Source: Gnetum montanum (taxonomy: Eukaryota; Streptophyta; Gnetopsida; Gnetales; Gnetaceae). Taken from it: a stretch of 64,000 bases of DNA. The translations under genes were made by a program, and so were the position numbers. Under the pieces are notes generated by a model. It was given only the letters and a program-made list of their open reading frames with translations. It did no database searches and had not been told where the DNA came from. The stretch is taken from positions 42,443 to 106,442 of the forward strand of contig MNCI01007785.1 of NCBI GenBank assembly GCA_015680685.1. Direction: 5' to 3'. Shown piece by piece: positions 22,395 to 32,938 of the stretch; position 1 is the stretch's first letter, and every line of letters starts with the position of its first letter.

Positions 22395-22735
22395 AAAAAA
22401 TAAAATGCTAACACTACTCTCTAGTGGTCACTTAGATGTCACTTTTCTACGTTTAGGAGTGCCAAGATGGTCAAGTAAGTGAAAGGGACAAAAGATGGAT
22501 TTGGAGAAACATGTAACATAGCACAGTCCCTCGTCGAAGTGCATGTGAGGGAGTCAGCATGCATGGACATCCTTCTTTGTTAGCCTTTTAGGCTTCCTTT
22601 TAGAGTGCTTAGAGATGGTTGTTGTGAAATAGCTGTTATGCCATTTGTTTTGGGCACACCTCTTTTTTTTTTGTTTAGCCATGTCCACTTGTAGATAACC
22701 TTGTTGTTACAGGATAGGTGTTTCCTCCTTGAGAT

Positions 22736-23946
22736 TGTAGTGATAGAAAACGTCGGTGGCTGGAAACACCGAGAGGTCTTCAGGTGCATAGCCTAACCCT
22801 GAATCTGTGTGAGGGCAGTGCTGGAGAAAATGGATTCAGGGTGCCCTAAACGGTCTGGTCGATCAGATAGGGACTTAATCGGTGTACAATAATCCTTTTG
22901 TAAATAATAAAAGAAAACACAATGTGCACAGTAGTAGAAGCGGGCTAAAGTACGTAACAGGGTAGTGAACATGATTTAATGCTTAACAATGCCAAATAAA
23001 TGGTGTGATCAACCAAAAAGAGAGTTTGAATAAAAAGATAAACTACCCTGAAAAAGGGTACAAGTATACAAAGTGTACAATAGGCACAGTAGGAGCAGAT
23101 TCATAGCCTCGGTGTTGTCGGGCTATAAAATCTAGTGCTCATTGTCATAAACTATGCCTCCTGGGTTGGTGGTCATAGTATATAATGTAATGTGCCTATC
23201 TGTTGGTGTGGTGTGCTCTGGGTCTCGTTCACCCATGAAGCCCAGTGCCAAAATGCTAAAATGCCAAATGCCAGAAAAATGCTAACTTCTTTGTTGGTGA
23301 AGAAATTCAAGCGTCCCCCCTTTTTTCTCCTTTTTTTAAAAAGATGGCACAGAGGTATTTATAGGGCTAGGGTTAGCCCAAAATGTAGATCTGGTGCCAC
23401 ATGGTAGTGCGGTAGGTAACAACGTGTAACAATGCAAAACATCATGTAACAACGTGTAACATCATGTAACAGTGCATAACAATGTAGCATAATAGGGTGT
23501 TACGCTATGCTATGCAGCGTAGTAGCATGTAACAACGTGTAACATCATGTAACAATGTGTAACATCATGTAACAGTGCGTAATAGTGTAGCATAACATCA
23601 TGTTACACTATGTTATGCAAAATAGCGCATAACATCATGTAACAATGTGTAACATCATGTAACAACGCGTAAAATCATGTAATAGCACGTATTATCATGT
23701 AACAGTGCATAACATCATGTAACAGCGTAGCGTAACACCCTATTATGCGATGCTATGTAGCGTAGCAGAATGTAATAGCATGTAACATCATGTAACAATG
23801 CGTAACAACGCATAACATTGTAGCGTTACAGGGTGTTATGCTACACTACGCTATGTAGTGTAGCAGGGTGTTGAAAGTGCCATCGTTTTGACACTTACAA
23901 AAATTTGTAGTCGAGATGCCAAGACTTGAAATTTTGTGGTGTTTCA
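22736..23946 (-). repeat. LTR B (GTAACATCAT family)
   Basis: The left edge TGTAGTGATAG and right edge TGTTTCA followed by ATGGCCCC define 1,211 bp. A minus-strand TATA box TATAAATA lies at 23356-23363. 23410-23870 is an array of about 10-20-bp units such as AACAATGTGT and AACATCATGT, mixed with TAGCGTAGCA palindromes. Confidence 0.8.
23410..23870. repeat. tandem array of GTAACATCAT/GCGTAACA units in LTR B
   Basis: About 460 bp of short units in which AACATCATGTAACA alternates with AACAACGTGTAACA, plus palindromic CTATGCTATGCAGCGTAG. It is the LTR B counterpart of the motif arrays in the other LTR families; the shared core is GCGTA. Confidence 0.85.
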
Positions 23947-24015
23947 ATGGCCCCTCTTTGTTGACGTCTAAAGGAGTGGCCCGAAAGACGTCAACAAAGA
24001 ATTACAAAACACCAT
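23936..24015 (-). promoter_or_regulatory. terminal hairpin over polypurine tract and LTR start (ME2), best-paired copy
   Basis: GTGGTGTTTC pairs with AAACACCAT, and CTCTTTGTTGACGTCT pairs along its inner 14 bases with AGACGTCAACAAAGA. The polypurine complement ATGGCCCCTC sits as a bulge between the two stems. The inner stem is perfect here. Confidence 0.75.
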
Positions 24016-25689
24016 AGCAGACATATCATCAACATCATTTGTCAGCACAAGATTGGATGTCGTTTTACCATGCTCAAGAGTGTTATGGGAATAAGGTTAG
24101 GACAAGGGGTATAGGAAATGTTGGGAAGATGAAATTTAAATGGTGGGAATGAAATGCAAACAGTGGGTCCTGATGTAAGATGCAGATTTAGCATGGTTGA
24201 TAGTGACTATGGCATGAAGTAGCTTGCCCTTGGAATGTTGACCTCTTGTTGGAGTGTTTATGAGAGCGTCAAAGTTCATCCAGGGATGGGCCAATTGCGA
24301 AGTTGCAACATTTTTTTTGAGGCAAACCTTCTTTGAGTTTGGCTTATTAATGAATGTTAGCTGCAAATTGGCCATCAAGAAGATGGGCTTTTTTTTCCTA
24401 GGGATGATTGATGTTACATCCACTTAGGCTTTGACTATGCAACAGAGGTGTCCCACAGGATGAATTGTGTTACATCAACCATGGGTTCAATGATTGATAT
24501 GAAGAGGATGCCATTTGTCACAGTGCATATGCATTAGAGGAGTGTGAAATCATGAGTATGAGGAGGATGAGAGGATATTGGGATAAAGAAATGGATGTGC
24601 ATAGGATGTAATAGGGATGAGGGGGATGTGCACTCTTGAGTGGTTAAACTAATCTAGTTATGCACATCAAAGCAACGTGATGATTTGCTACTACGATGAA
24701 ATGCACCTTTGCACGACCGTCTCCAAGGCTTCATCCTACAAACATAACTCAGAGAGGACAAGAAAATCATAAAATGTGAAATGCAAGTGCAAATGCTAGA
24801 TGTGAAGATGCTGCAAGTGTTTTGAATGCCGCATTAATGGCAAATGTTCCAAAAGAATCACCAGAATGATGGGAGGCAATGACGTTGTGAGTGCTCCTAG
24901 GGCAATGGAAAGTGTTTGGATCAGATCAGCTACATGCTAGTTTAAAGTCCTAGTAGACTATGAACCCAGTTTAAGGTCCTGGCAAATCATGATGTGCTAG
25001 TTTATAGTCCTAGCAGACTATTGGATGCTAGTTTAATGTCGTAGCAAATAGTGGATGTTGTGCCAGTTTAATGTCATGACCTAAGGACAAGTTGTTGTGC
25101 TAATTTATCATCATGACCCAAGGATGAGCTATTGTGCCAGTTTATCATCATGACCCAAGGATGAGCTATGATAGTTTATAGTCATAGTGGACTGTCTATG
25201 CCAGTTTATAGTCATAGTAGAATCGTGCTTACCTTGCTTATGCAAGGTGCGATGCTACATGCGTAGTCATGCTGTGTGTCTACAAAATCCTGCAAAAATC
25301 AACTAAAAAGAAAATAACATCAAGAAACATTTACTGTAAACAAAGTTAAAATGTATGAATGAAAGGAAAGCAATGTAAAAAGTGATAGTTTTAGGCCGCT
25401 TCAGGCCATAAGCTAGTTTAAGGCCTTTTCAGGCCATGTGTTTTTGTAGTTTTATGTTTTCAGATATAATGCGTAAGCTAAATGGATGGATGCATAACAA
25501 AGTAAAACAAATATGTGAAAAAAATTAAATGCTTGATCTAAGTAAGTAGGCAACATGTAAATGCATAGGCTAGTGCAATGTAAATGAAAGTAAAAAATGC
25601 ATGGGAAGTGGAGGCAAAGGGTAAGCAAGCATTTAGCGCATTTTTGGCCAAGGGAAGGTCTTGGTCATGTAGTTGCTTCCTAACTAGGC
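23947..25689 (-). other. ME2 untranslated interior with two fused arrays
   Basis: No coding. 24935-25235 holds repeats with AGTTTA(A/T) followed by GTC, GGACTA or CATGAC; in intact relatives these follow the integrase stop. 25385-25440 has TTTTAGGCC..AGGCCATAAGCTAGTTTAAGGCC, which in relatives follows protease. The sequence between (25236-25384) is not recognised. Confidence 0.65.
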
Positions 25690-25992
25690 ATGGATTAGGG
25701 AGCATGCAATTCTTAGGATCTTATGGGAGGTTATTGGCTTCAATCACTCATTCGAGTGTTTTAGCCTTAGGCACTACATTGGTTGTTATAGGTGTACCAC
25801 CAAGAAACTCTTCTTCTAAAACTTGTGCCATGTCTATGTCATGGATAGCCAAAGAGGAAGCGTTATCACCATGGATGATAACTTGACTACCTTCATATGG
25901 AAGGTGGATTTCTTGGTGGATGGGAGAGGAGATTGCCCTTAGTTGGGCTAGCCAAGGCCTGCCTAGAATTATGTTGAAACCTGGCATCTCTT
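25690..25992 (-). pseudogene. ME2 protease C-terminal part (truncated)
   Basis: The minus strand reads EMPGFNIILGRPWLAQLRAI, then SSPIHQEIHLPYEGSQVIIH, the same block found in the PE protease at 31791-31905 and in ME4. The tail after LPNPCL, where GTTAGGAAGC follows, aligns with the possible 5' splice sites in PE and ME4. The active-site half is missing because LTR D starts at 25993. Confidence 0.85.
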
Positions 25993-26129
25993 TGAAACAC
26001 CACAAAATTTTGAGCTTACTACTTTTCCAACAAGAAGAAGGTCCCTACGACCCACAGACGGCCACATCTACATCTGGTATCAAACATGGCAACTTCAGAG
26101 ATCAAGATACTTAATTTTCACTAAGTATG

Positions 26130-26580
26130 CATTCTCAGTGTACACGCCCAACGTATACACCCAGGTTTACATTCTCAACGTATACGGCAAGCATATACGC
26201 TCAAGTTCATATCCATAGCATATATGCCCAACATATACATCCGACATTCTCAGCGTATACACCCAGCGTATACACCTGATACTCATGGTGTATACGCCCA
26301 GTGTATCACGACTAGTGTACACGCCTCACAAGTGTGTTCAACTTGTATCACTGATGTATACACCCGACATACAATCCCCGAAGATGGCATGGAAACAGCA
26401 CTGCAGAGCAAGACTTGGTACAAGGCAGCAACCATCAGCGTGTACGCCCAACGTATATGCCCATTAGCTATCAGCGTGTACGCCCAACAACCATCAGCAT
26501 ACATGCTCAGCCTCCACAGCGTATACACCCAACATATCCAGCATATACGCCTAGATTTTACGCCCACTAGACACAGGGTA
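26130..26580 (+). repeat. GCGTATACGC palindrome array in LTR D
   Basis: More than ten variants of the palindrome GCGTATACGC in the context CAGCGTATACGCCCAA, irregularly spaced, lie upstream of the LTR TATA box. The same motif fills LTR E, the leader (as TTTACGCTG) and intron 1 of the antisense gene. Confidence 0.9.
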
Positions 26581-26683
26581 TACTCCTAGCAGATGTAACA
26601 TGTTGTACACTTGTAAATTTTATGCTTTTGCACCTGATCAATGCACCATGTGTCGCCCAACTCGAGTCTAACGTCAAAACCTG

Positions 26684-26690
26684 TATAAAA
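26684..26690 (+). promoter_or_regulatory. TATA box of LTR D
   Basis: TATAAAA in CTGTATAAAATCCCC, conserved in LTR E at 43757-43763 (TATAAAAGCCC). It is placed between the motif array (U3-like) and the GC-richer last third of the LTR. Confidence 0.6.
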
Positions 26691-27265
26691 TCCCCAATTT
26701 TTGACTAGATCAAGGAGGTCGGTTGGCAAATTTTTAGAGCAAACCAGAGAGTAGAGATGCTGAGAACCAGAGAAAAGAACCTTGTATGCTGGACAATCCT
26801 GTACACTGAGCATACAGCCTCTACATTGTGCCTACAGTGTGAACCAGCTCACAGTCATCCCTACATCCACCGGGGCTTTTCGTTTGCCTTGTGTCAAAGC
26901 CACAACTGCATTAGATCAGTGCATTGTAACTGTCATTTTGAAATACCATTATTACATTTTCTTCCTAAAATATATTACAATTTACATTAATTGTTGCATG
27001 TATTCTATTTACGCTCTGTTCGCATCAGTTACATTGTTTACGCTCTATTTTACGCCTGTTATGCCATTCATGTATAACCCAGTGTATAGCACCTTGGTGT
27101 ACGTTTGGGGAAATCCTTCCCTGATCCACGCGTAGATGACTCAAGGTACTTTACCTTCATTCATTCCAACTTGCCCTCAGGTGAAGGTAGGGTCATCTGT
27201 GCGTGTCCGGTGATCCCCTGGTCTCTATTTCCTTCTAGCCGGAGATCGACAATTTCAGACGATAT

Positions 27266-27285
27266 AGAAATTGACGCTAGAAGGA
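27266..27285 (+). other. primer-binding site of PE
   Basis: TTGACGCTAGAAGGAGGGCC follows the LTR end. The LTR C fragment has TTGGCATTAGAAGGAGGGAC at the same position (49586-49605). The pattern TTGGCGCTAGAAGGAGGG is the kind of primer site seen in Tat-lineage elements; I have not assigned the tRNA. Confidence 0.65.
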
Positions 27286-28102
27286 GGGCCTCTGCCTAAA
27301 ACTTGTTGTGCTTCAGAGCTCTCAACATCTACGCTGTTGAGTACACCGACCCTTTTTTGCAAATCTCCCAACATTTACGCTGCTCAATTTAAAACTCATA
27401 GTCTGCAAACTATCTAGTGTCTATGCTGTTGAGCGTCTACACTGCTCTGTTTAAAATTTACCATCTGCAAGTCTTTCAGCATTTATGTTGCTGACCATAC
27501 GCCGACTTTGTCTGCAAAATCCCCAGTGTCTACGTTGCTGAACATACGCTGTCCGCTATACGCTGTAGACCCCGTTTACGTTATTTGCTGACCCTGCACA
27601 CTTTACGCTGTAGACTTTGTCTACGCTGCACACACAACTCTGTTTACGCTGCTAACACATATGCTGCTCACTTTACACTGTAGACTTTGTCTACGCTGCA
27701 CACAAGACCCTGTTTACGCTGCTAACACATATGCTGCTCACTTTACGCTGTAGACTTTGTCTACGCTGCATACAAGACCCTGTCTATGCCCTATGCCTTA
27801 AACTCATTTACGCTACCATCCATATACGCTACACTTTGTATGCTGTAACCATGTTTACGCTGTACGCTGATGCTGTATAAGCTGCTAGGCGTATACGCTG
27901 TGTACTCTACACCGTAAATTCTCTACGCTAACACTACATGCTACATACCTATACGCTGTCTATGCTGTCATTATACGTTGGTCATTGAAGCCCATACGTT
28001 GAGACCCAGTCTATACGTTGTACACCACGAATGTAGGTTTACGCTGCACTAAGTACATTAATTCCATATCCCTTTACTGCGTCATATTCTCAACTGCTCA
28101 TC
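27286..28102 (+). repeat. PE 5' leader, TTTACGCTG array
   Basis: About 780 bp of irregular repeats of TTTACGCTG, TCTACGCTG and GTATACGCTG, with longer near-duplicates around 27640-27790 (for example CTGCTCACTTTACGCTGTAG). There is no coding. It is the transcribed counterpart of the LTR motif. Confidence 0.85.
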
Positions 28103-31100
28103 ATGAACACCGTAAACACCACCGCTACAACCACCCAGATCACAGACCTTGTAGGAACCATGGCCATTCAACAACCCGTGGCACAACCCACAATGGGGTC
28201 CCATCGGTCTCTTAGATTGCAAGGGAGGAACCCATCACCCAACACCATAACTCAAGACCAATACAACTTCATATGCGTGAAAATACAAGTCGGCCTAGTT
28301 ATGGACTGAGCTGAAATAGAAGTTAAAAGGAAATATGAACTTTTCTACAGGGGAGGGCAAGAGTTCATTCCTTCCCCGTACGATATCATCCCTGTTCCAG
28401 AGCCTTACTCTGAGCTCATCACACAACTCCTCCTGCAAAGGAGCCAATCTTTAGATCAGCCTGCAGTAAATCCTCAACTGGAAGAAGAGGATGAGTTCAC
28501 TGCACAATCTGAACATAAAGATTTCTACCATACGCTTAGTCCACAAACCTATGTCAACCCCATGTTTCATCCAAGCACAAGGGAAATCATGTCCCTCCAA
28601 CCCCTTAGATTCACCCAAGCACAAATACCTCCACCAGAAACATCTGCACTTGTTCATGTTCCTCCTCCAAGAGACCCGCAAATCAATACGCTCCCTCTCG
28701 CTATTCTTCCCGCTGCAACTGTAGGCCCATCCTTGCAAGTACCACCCCCTCACAATAACGTGGGAGAAAATTTCCCGCCCCAAGTGATCGGGATGCCACA
28801 CGTGATACCGACATCTACGTCTGCTCAGTATATTCCCCCCATCTAAACGCACGAAGCCCCTTCCACTGTCGTAACCCAACAAGTTCAGAGGGTTCCTACA
28901 CAAAACATGACCGGGAAATGGGCAGCGATGGGTGCTCAATCACATCAACTCCCTCACTACAACATGCCACCTCACACAATTCCACTGGTCAATATCCCTT
29001 ACGGACAACCACCGCAACAACAACATCTTGCTCACAATATTCCACCCTTGATACCACACGCTATAAATATTCCACAAGTACAACCTCCAACCACACAGCT
29101 TTCAGCCTTCCAGCCTACCATCCAACAATCTAATCTGTACACTGCACCACATCCCCAAGCTGCCACCTCACCTAGTGCTCAAGACTGGGCAGATGCGAAG
29201 AAACTAATACAGGAACTAACTGACGAGGTCAAATGCCTCAAGACAGCCTCCGACAGAGAGTTGAAGGTAGTGGACTTTTACCACGATGACCCCATCAACT
29301 CTTCTGTTCCGCCCCTAAGCTTACCCAAAGGTGTATCATTGCCTACGCTAAGTAAATACAATGGGGAGATAGACCCCAATGCTCACCTTATAACATTTAG
29401 ACTAGAATGCGCATTACTCCAGGCGTGGCCCCATGCCATTTTGTGAGTGTTCCCTATGTCCCTCGCAGGGAGAGCACTTGATTGGTACTGGGCCTTGCCG
29501 AGAAATTCCATATTTTTCCTGGAAGAGTTGTTACATCAATTCGTGACTAGGTTCAAGTATAAATTGAAACCTAAAGCCACACTTGACAGCCTTATATAGG
29601 TTAAACAAGCACCTCTGGAACCCATACAAAAATTTATCCAGAGGTGGAGCACTGCTCTCAATGCGCTCCATGAGCCAATCCCACAGACATATCTGCTCAC
29701 CATTCTAAAGGGGGCTGTTAATAACTTTTTCAAATCCAAGTTATATTATCTTAATGCGCGTAACCTTAATCAAGCCTTTGTACAGATTAAAAATATAGAG
29801 GAGGTGGCCCAAAATAGCCATGATCCTGCGTATTTAGCCTTCAAAAATCAACACAGTAAAAAAGATAAAGAAAAGGCTAAAACAACTATAGCGGTAGTAG
29901 CGGAAACGCAATAAGAAAACATGGCACAATAGAGCAAACCGTTGGTGGCCCCTACTAATTATACTAAACCTATTCCTGCGATTGCATTAGAATCATCCTC
30001 ATCATAGAACCCAACACCAAACCGTATGAGAAACTTTGAAAGGAAAGAACCCTCCCAATATACGCCATTACCTATGAAGCCATCCTAGCTATTCGATCAA
30101 CTCCTAAGGGCTAGATTAATGAAACATAAATAGTTGTCCTCGACAGCGATCTGGAGACATGACCGGTTCTGTCAACTGGTTCAGAACCCAAGCTTAGCAA
30201 TGCCAGATGAGCCCCCAGTACCAAAAGGTTTTAGAATGGATCGCTTCTGCAACTATCACCAATGTAATGAGCATGACATGGATTACTGTTTCACCTTGAA
30301 ACAAGACATACAATGAATGATCGATGGAGGCCAAATCACTTTTGATGAGGCCAACCCGGTCCAACTGCAAAACCGGGCCATGGGTGTGTATAAAGATCCA
30401 CTAAATACCAAAGAGGCGTCATACGTTATTAACACAATCTACCTAGATAATGAACCTAAAACACCTAGCATTAACATCGTCTACTCTGACTATGAGCAAA
30501 AAATGACTAACAAGCCATTTGTAGTACGTATTCCTTCCACTGCATCAACATCCATGCCTCAATCATCATGTTCACCGCATCAGCCATATGTCCTCCAAGT
30601 GCTCCCTGCTGTGGCGGCTTCTGACACCCCGACCCGCAAAAAATCCTACTTGGTGCACGTACCTCCCGTTGTCACCACCTCAAACTCACCAACCCCTCCT
30701 ACTCGGCCTGCCCCTTTCGTAGTCCGAGTGCCACCTGCGGTCGCAACAGCGAAGGTCCAACCTTTGCCTAAACCAACCCCATACGTCGTTAGGACACCTG
30801 AACATCCTAATAATCCCCAATCCTCTAATTCCCAAACACAAAATAAACCAGGCCCCTATATTATCAAGGTGCCTAGCCAGTTTGGCATCCAACTGCAAGC
30901 GACTGTCCAACCGCAACCCCACCCGACTCCATACGTAGTACGAATCCTAAGGCAACCTGAGGCCTCAAAACCAACCATGCCCCCGCGTCACACACGAGAA
31001 CGCTTAGCAGATAGGCTTACACCCGAATGCTTGGAAAAGGAGCATCAACAGCTAGCCTTAGGACCTCCTAAACCTACTCAATTAAGTACGATACCCATGA

Positions 31101-31213
31101 CACAACCTAACGATAAACCAAATACAGACCATGAGGGGGAATCATCCAAAAAACATGACACGCCTGAATCAACAATTCCAAAAAAAATGATAAGTCAACG
31201 ATGCACGAAATAA
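28103..31213 (+). pseudogene. PE gag (broken)
   Basis: The ATG at 28103 begins MNTVNTTATTTQITDL and one reading frame continues to 31213 with about ten in-frame stops. Order: a Pro/Gln-rich N-terminal region (28560-29150); the core with LPKGVSLPTLSKYNGEIDP and HLITFRLECALLQAWPH; SLAGRALDWYW; and a RWSTALNAL and ILKGAVNNFF block. The knuckle CNYHQCNEHDMDYCFTLK follows (near 30255), a Tat-type nucleocapsid. Then come seven or so PYVVRVPPAVA-like peptide repeats (30520-30960). Gag would build the particle. The frame ends at 31213 and protease continues one base back. Confidence 0.9.
30520..30960 (+). repeat. proline-rich peptide repeat PYVVRVPPAVA in the gag-protease linker
   Basis: About seven units of 20-30 residues, each centred on (P)(Y/F)(V/I)(V/L)(R/H/K)(V/I)P: FVVRIPSTAST, SYLVHVPPVVTT, PFVVRVPPAVAT, PYVVRTPEHP, PYIIKVPSQFG, PYVVRILRQP. 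They lie between the nucleocapsid knuckle and the protease. Confidence 0.85.
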
Positions 31214-32275
31214 AATTGCTAGGCCCAATGGATCAAGTCACTATCGATAAACACACGCCCAACAGTAGAGACCTAGCAACAGCCCTAACACAAGTCACAC
31301 AAGCACTCAAACAAAAGAATACTTGGCTAAGCTTATATGACCTAGTTTTACCATCTCAAACACATCGTGAAGCTTTAGTGCGCATGTTAACATCTATCCC
31401 AGTGAGCGAGGACTTGCCTCCAAATGAATCTTCGATTCATGCAGTAATGTACTTGCCCCAAGGGTCAACTTCCAAACCATTAAGTTTCCATAACGATACC
31501 ATCAAGGTGGACAAGAAAATAAGGGAGATAACAACAGCCCCTATGTTTATAACAATAAGAGTAAACCAATTCCAGATACATAGGGTCCACGTAGATGATG
31601 GAGCTACCACAAACGTAGTCCCATATCCCATCATCGAACAACTCAGGCTAACAGAGCAAATCAGATCAACTACCACCACATGCTTGAAATCATTCAGCGG
31701 GTCGCGCGTGATAGTTAAAGGCACCGTGATCTTAAAATTCATAGCAGGGGACCAATTCCCCACATTTGCTAACTTTGTGGTGATTGATGAAATTCCAGGA
31801 TTCAACCTAATATTAGGAAGGCCCTGGTTAGCTCAACTGAAGGCAGTTTCATCCCCTATACACCAAGAGATTCATTTGTCTTATGAAGGTGGTGAAATCA
31901 TCATACACGGGGAGGCTGCTACACCCATCATCTCATCATACATAGACATAGACCAAGGCTTAGAGGTTAAGCTCGAAGAGCCTAGATAGCATGACATAAA
32001 TGAACAACAACCGACAAGTGATAATCCTTTAAACACAAAAGAAAACCCACCCAAAACAGAAATATCTGGGCCTGACATTGTGCATACACAACCTCACTTA
32101 GAAACCACAACTGACACAGAAATTAGGATAAATACCAAAATGTCTGAAAACACCGATGCGGGGACTATTCCATCAAACGTCCCTTGGGTTGAATTACCAT
32201 TCAATGTGATCAGCGAAGGGGATGCTGAATATCAAATCATACTCGCTAACTCTATTCCCAACGTAAAAATGTGAA
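31187..32275 (+). pseudogene. PE protease and downstream linker
   Basis: It opens in frame -1 relative to gag after an A8 run at 31179-31186 and reads MHEIKLLGPMDQVTIDKHTP; ME4 has the equivalent VPPLREIHLLGQMEEE. The active-site region is VHVDDGATTNVV (near 31590), with Asp where Ser/Thr is usual in D(S/T)GA. The second half ends IPGFNLILGRPWLAQL and HQEIHLSYEGGEIIIHG. A TAG at 31987 interrupts, then the same frame continues to 32274 (WVELPFNVISEGD), a block also in ME4. The end is followed by GTAAAAATG, a possible splice donor. Confidence 0.85.
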
Positions 32276-32314
32276 AAATCAAAAAATTACTAAACCAATA
32301 AATAAATAAATAAA

Positions 32315-32620
32315 TAACAACCTATCTGAAATGACGTTAAACTACAACTGGTCCAAAATGACGTTAAACTACAACTAGTCTTTGATGACGTTAAACTAGC
32401 ATGTCCGCAACAACATAAAACTAGCCACGACCAAAAATGGTCGGTCAACTGAGAAATCCACCTGTGTCATTTGAAACGTCCCTTGCTTACGCTGGGGCCC
32501 GAAATGGCCTAAAACTACGCATATGGCCTGAAATGGCCTTAAACTAGTGCGAATCTGGCTTCAAATGGCCTTAAACTAGTGCGAATCTAGCCCGAAATGG
32601 CTTTAAACTAGATCATCCAC
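32315..32620 (+). repeat. PE array 1 after protease (GGCCTTAAACTA type)
   Basis: Repeats of AATGACGTTAAACTACAACT pass into GAAATGGCCTTAAACTAGTG. It is the left border of the interval that splits gag-protease from RT. Equivalents lie at 37975-38180, 41765-42075, 44700-44960, 53070-53380 and 56965-57060. Confidence 0.85.
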
Positions 32621-32938
32621 TTATAATTTGTTTTTCTCTCCAATTCTGGCTCACTGTTCGAATTTACGCTTGCATTGCCATGTTGTCAATAACCATTTTC
32701 GTGATTATATTTCGTTTATCATTATATTCCAAATTATGATTACATCTGTGCATTACACTTAAACCACAAAAAAAACCAAAACATTTTACATTCCCATGTC
32801 GTGTTTGTAATTAAACTCAAAATCAACAAAAAATTTTTATACATGAAATGATGTACAAGTACAAGAGCTAATAGGTTTCATTCATCTCAATTTACAATCC
32901 CCGTATAAATTGAAGTCAGAATAATTTCACAACAAAAG
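32621..32938. other. non-coding end of the antisense gene
   Basis: AT-rich sequence between array 1 and the antisense stop codon, presumably the 3' untranslated region of the antisense transcript. A-rich runs are present but no defined polyadenylation signal is claimed. Confidence 0.4.

Larger units (their letters stand above)
20425..22735 (-). mobile_element. LTR A plus 0.4 kb of its element's 3' end, minus strand
   Basis: LTR A (20425-22327) is inserted in ME1. To its right lie the polypurine complement and about 400 bp of 3' untranslated sequence (22328-22735) without coding. LTR B interrupts it at 22736. LTR A is the same family as LTR C at 47710-49579, in the opposite orientation. Confidence 0.7.
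22736..25992 (-). mobile_element. ME2: Tat-lineage element with pol and antisense gene deleted, minus strand
   Basis: LTR B (22736-23946) is followed by a 3' untranslated region homologous to that of ME3 (shared ATCCTACAAACATAACTC), the array normally found after integrase (24935-25235), the array normally found after protease (25385-25440), and protease (25690-25992). Integrase, RNase H, RT and the antisense gene, about 9-10 kb in PE, are missing between the two arrays. The right end is cut by LTR D of PE inside the protease. Confidence 0.75.
25993..27265 (+). repeat. LTR D (5' LTR of PE)
   Basis: It starts TGAAACACCACAAAATTTTG and ends just before the primer site, with the exact last base uncertain. 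A TATA box TATAAAA lies at 26684-26690. 26130-26580 is filled with CAGCGTATACGCCCAA variants. The open frames inside it are by-products of this array. Confidence 0.85.

Noticed and set aside
23410-23870. CRISPR-like regularly repeated array
   Set aside because: Units are directly abutting, variable, and lie within a plant LTR. There are no unique spacers and no cas genes.
26224-26589. Open frames of 94-121 codons on both strands inside LTR D (and 43421-43781 inside LTR E)
   Set aside because: They are made by the CAGCGTATACGCCCAA array, which lacks stops in several frames, and they encode repetitive Tyr/Thr/Ala peptides without any domain.
28451-28939. 162-codon minus-strand open frame opposite PE gag
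   Set aside because: It is the complement of the Pro/Gln-rich gag region, whose codons rarely give stops in antisense. There is no partner in ME4 and no splice support.
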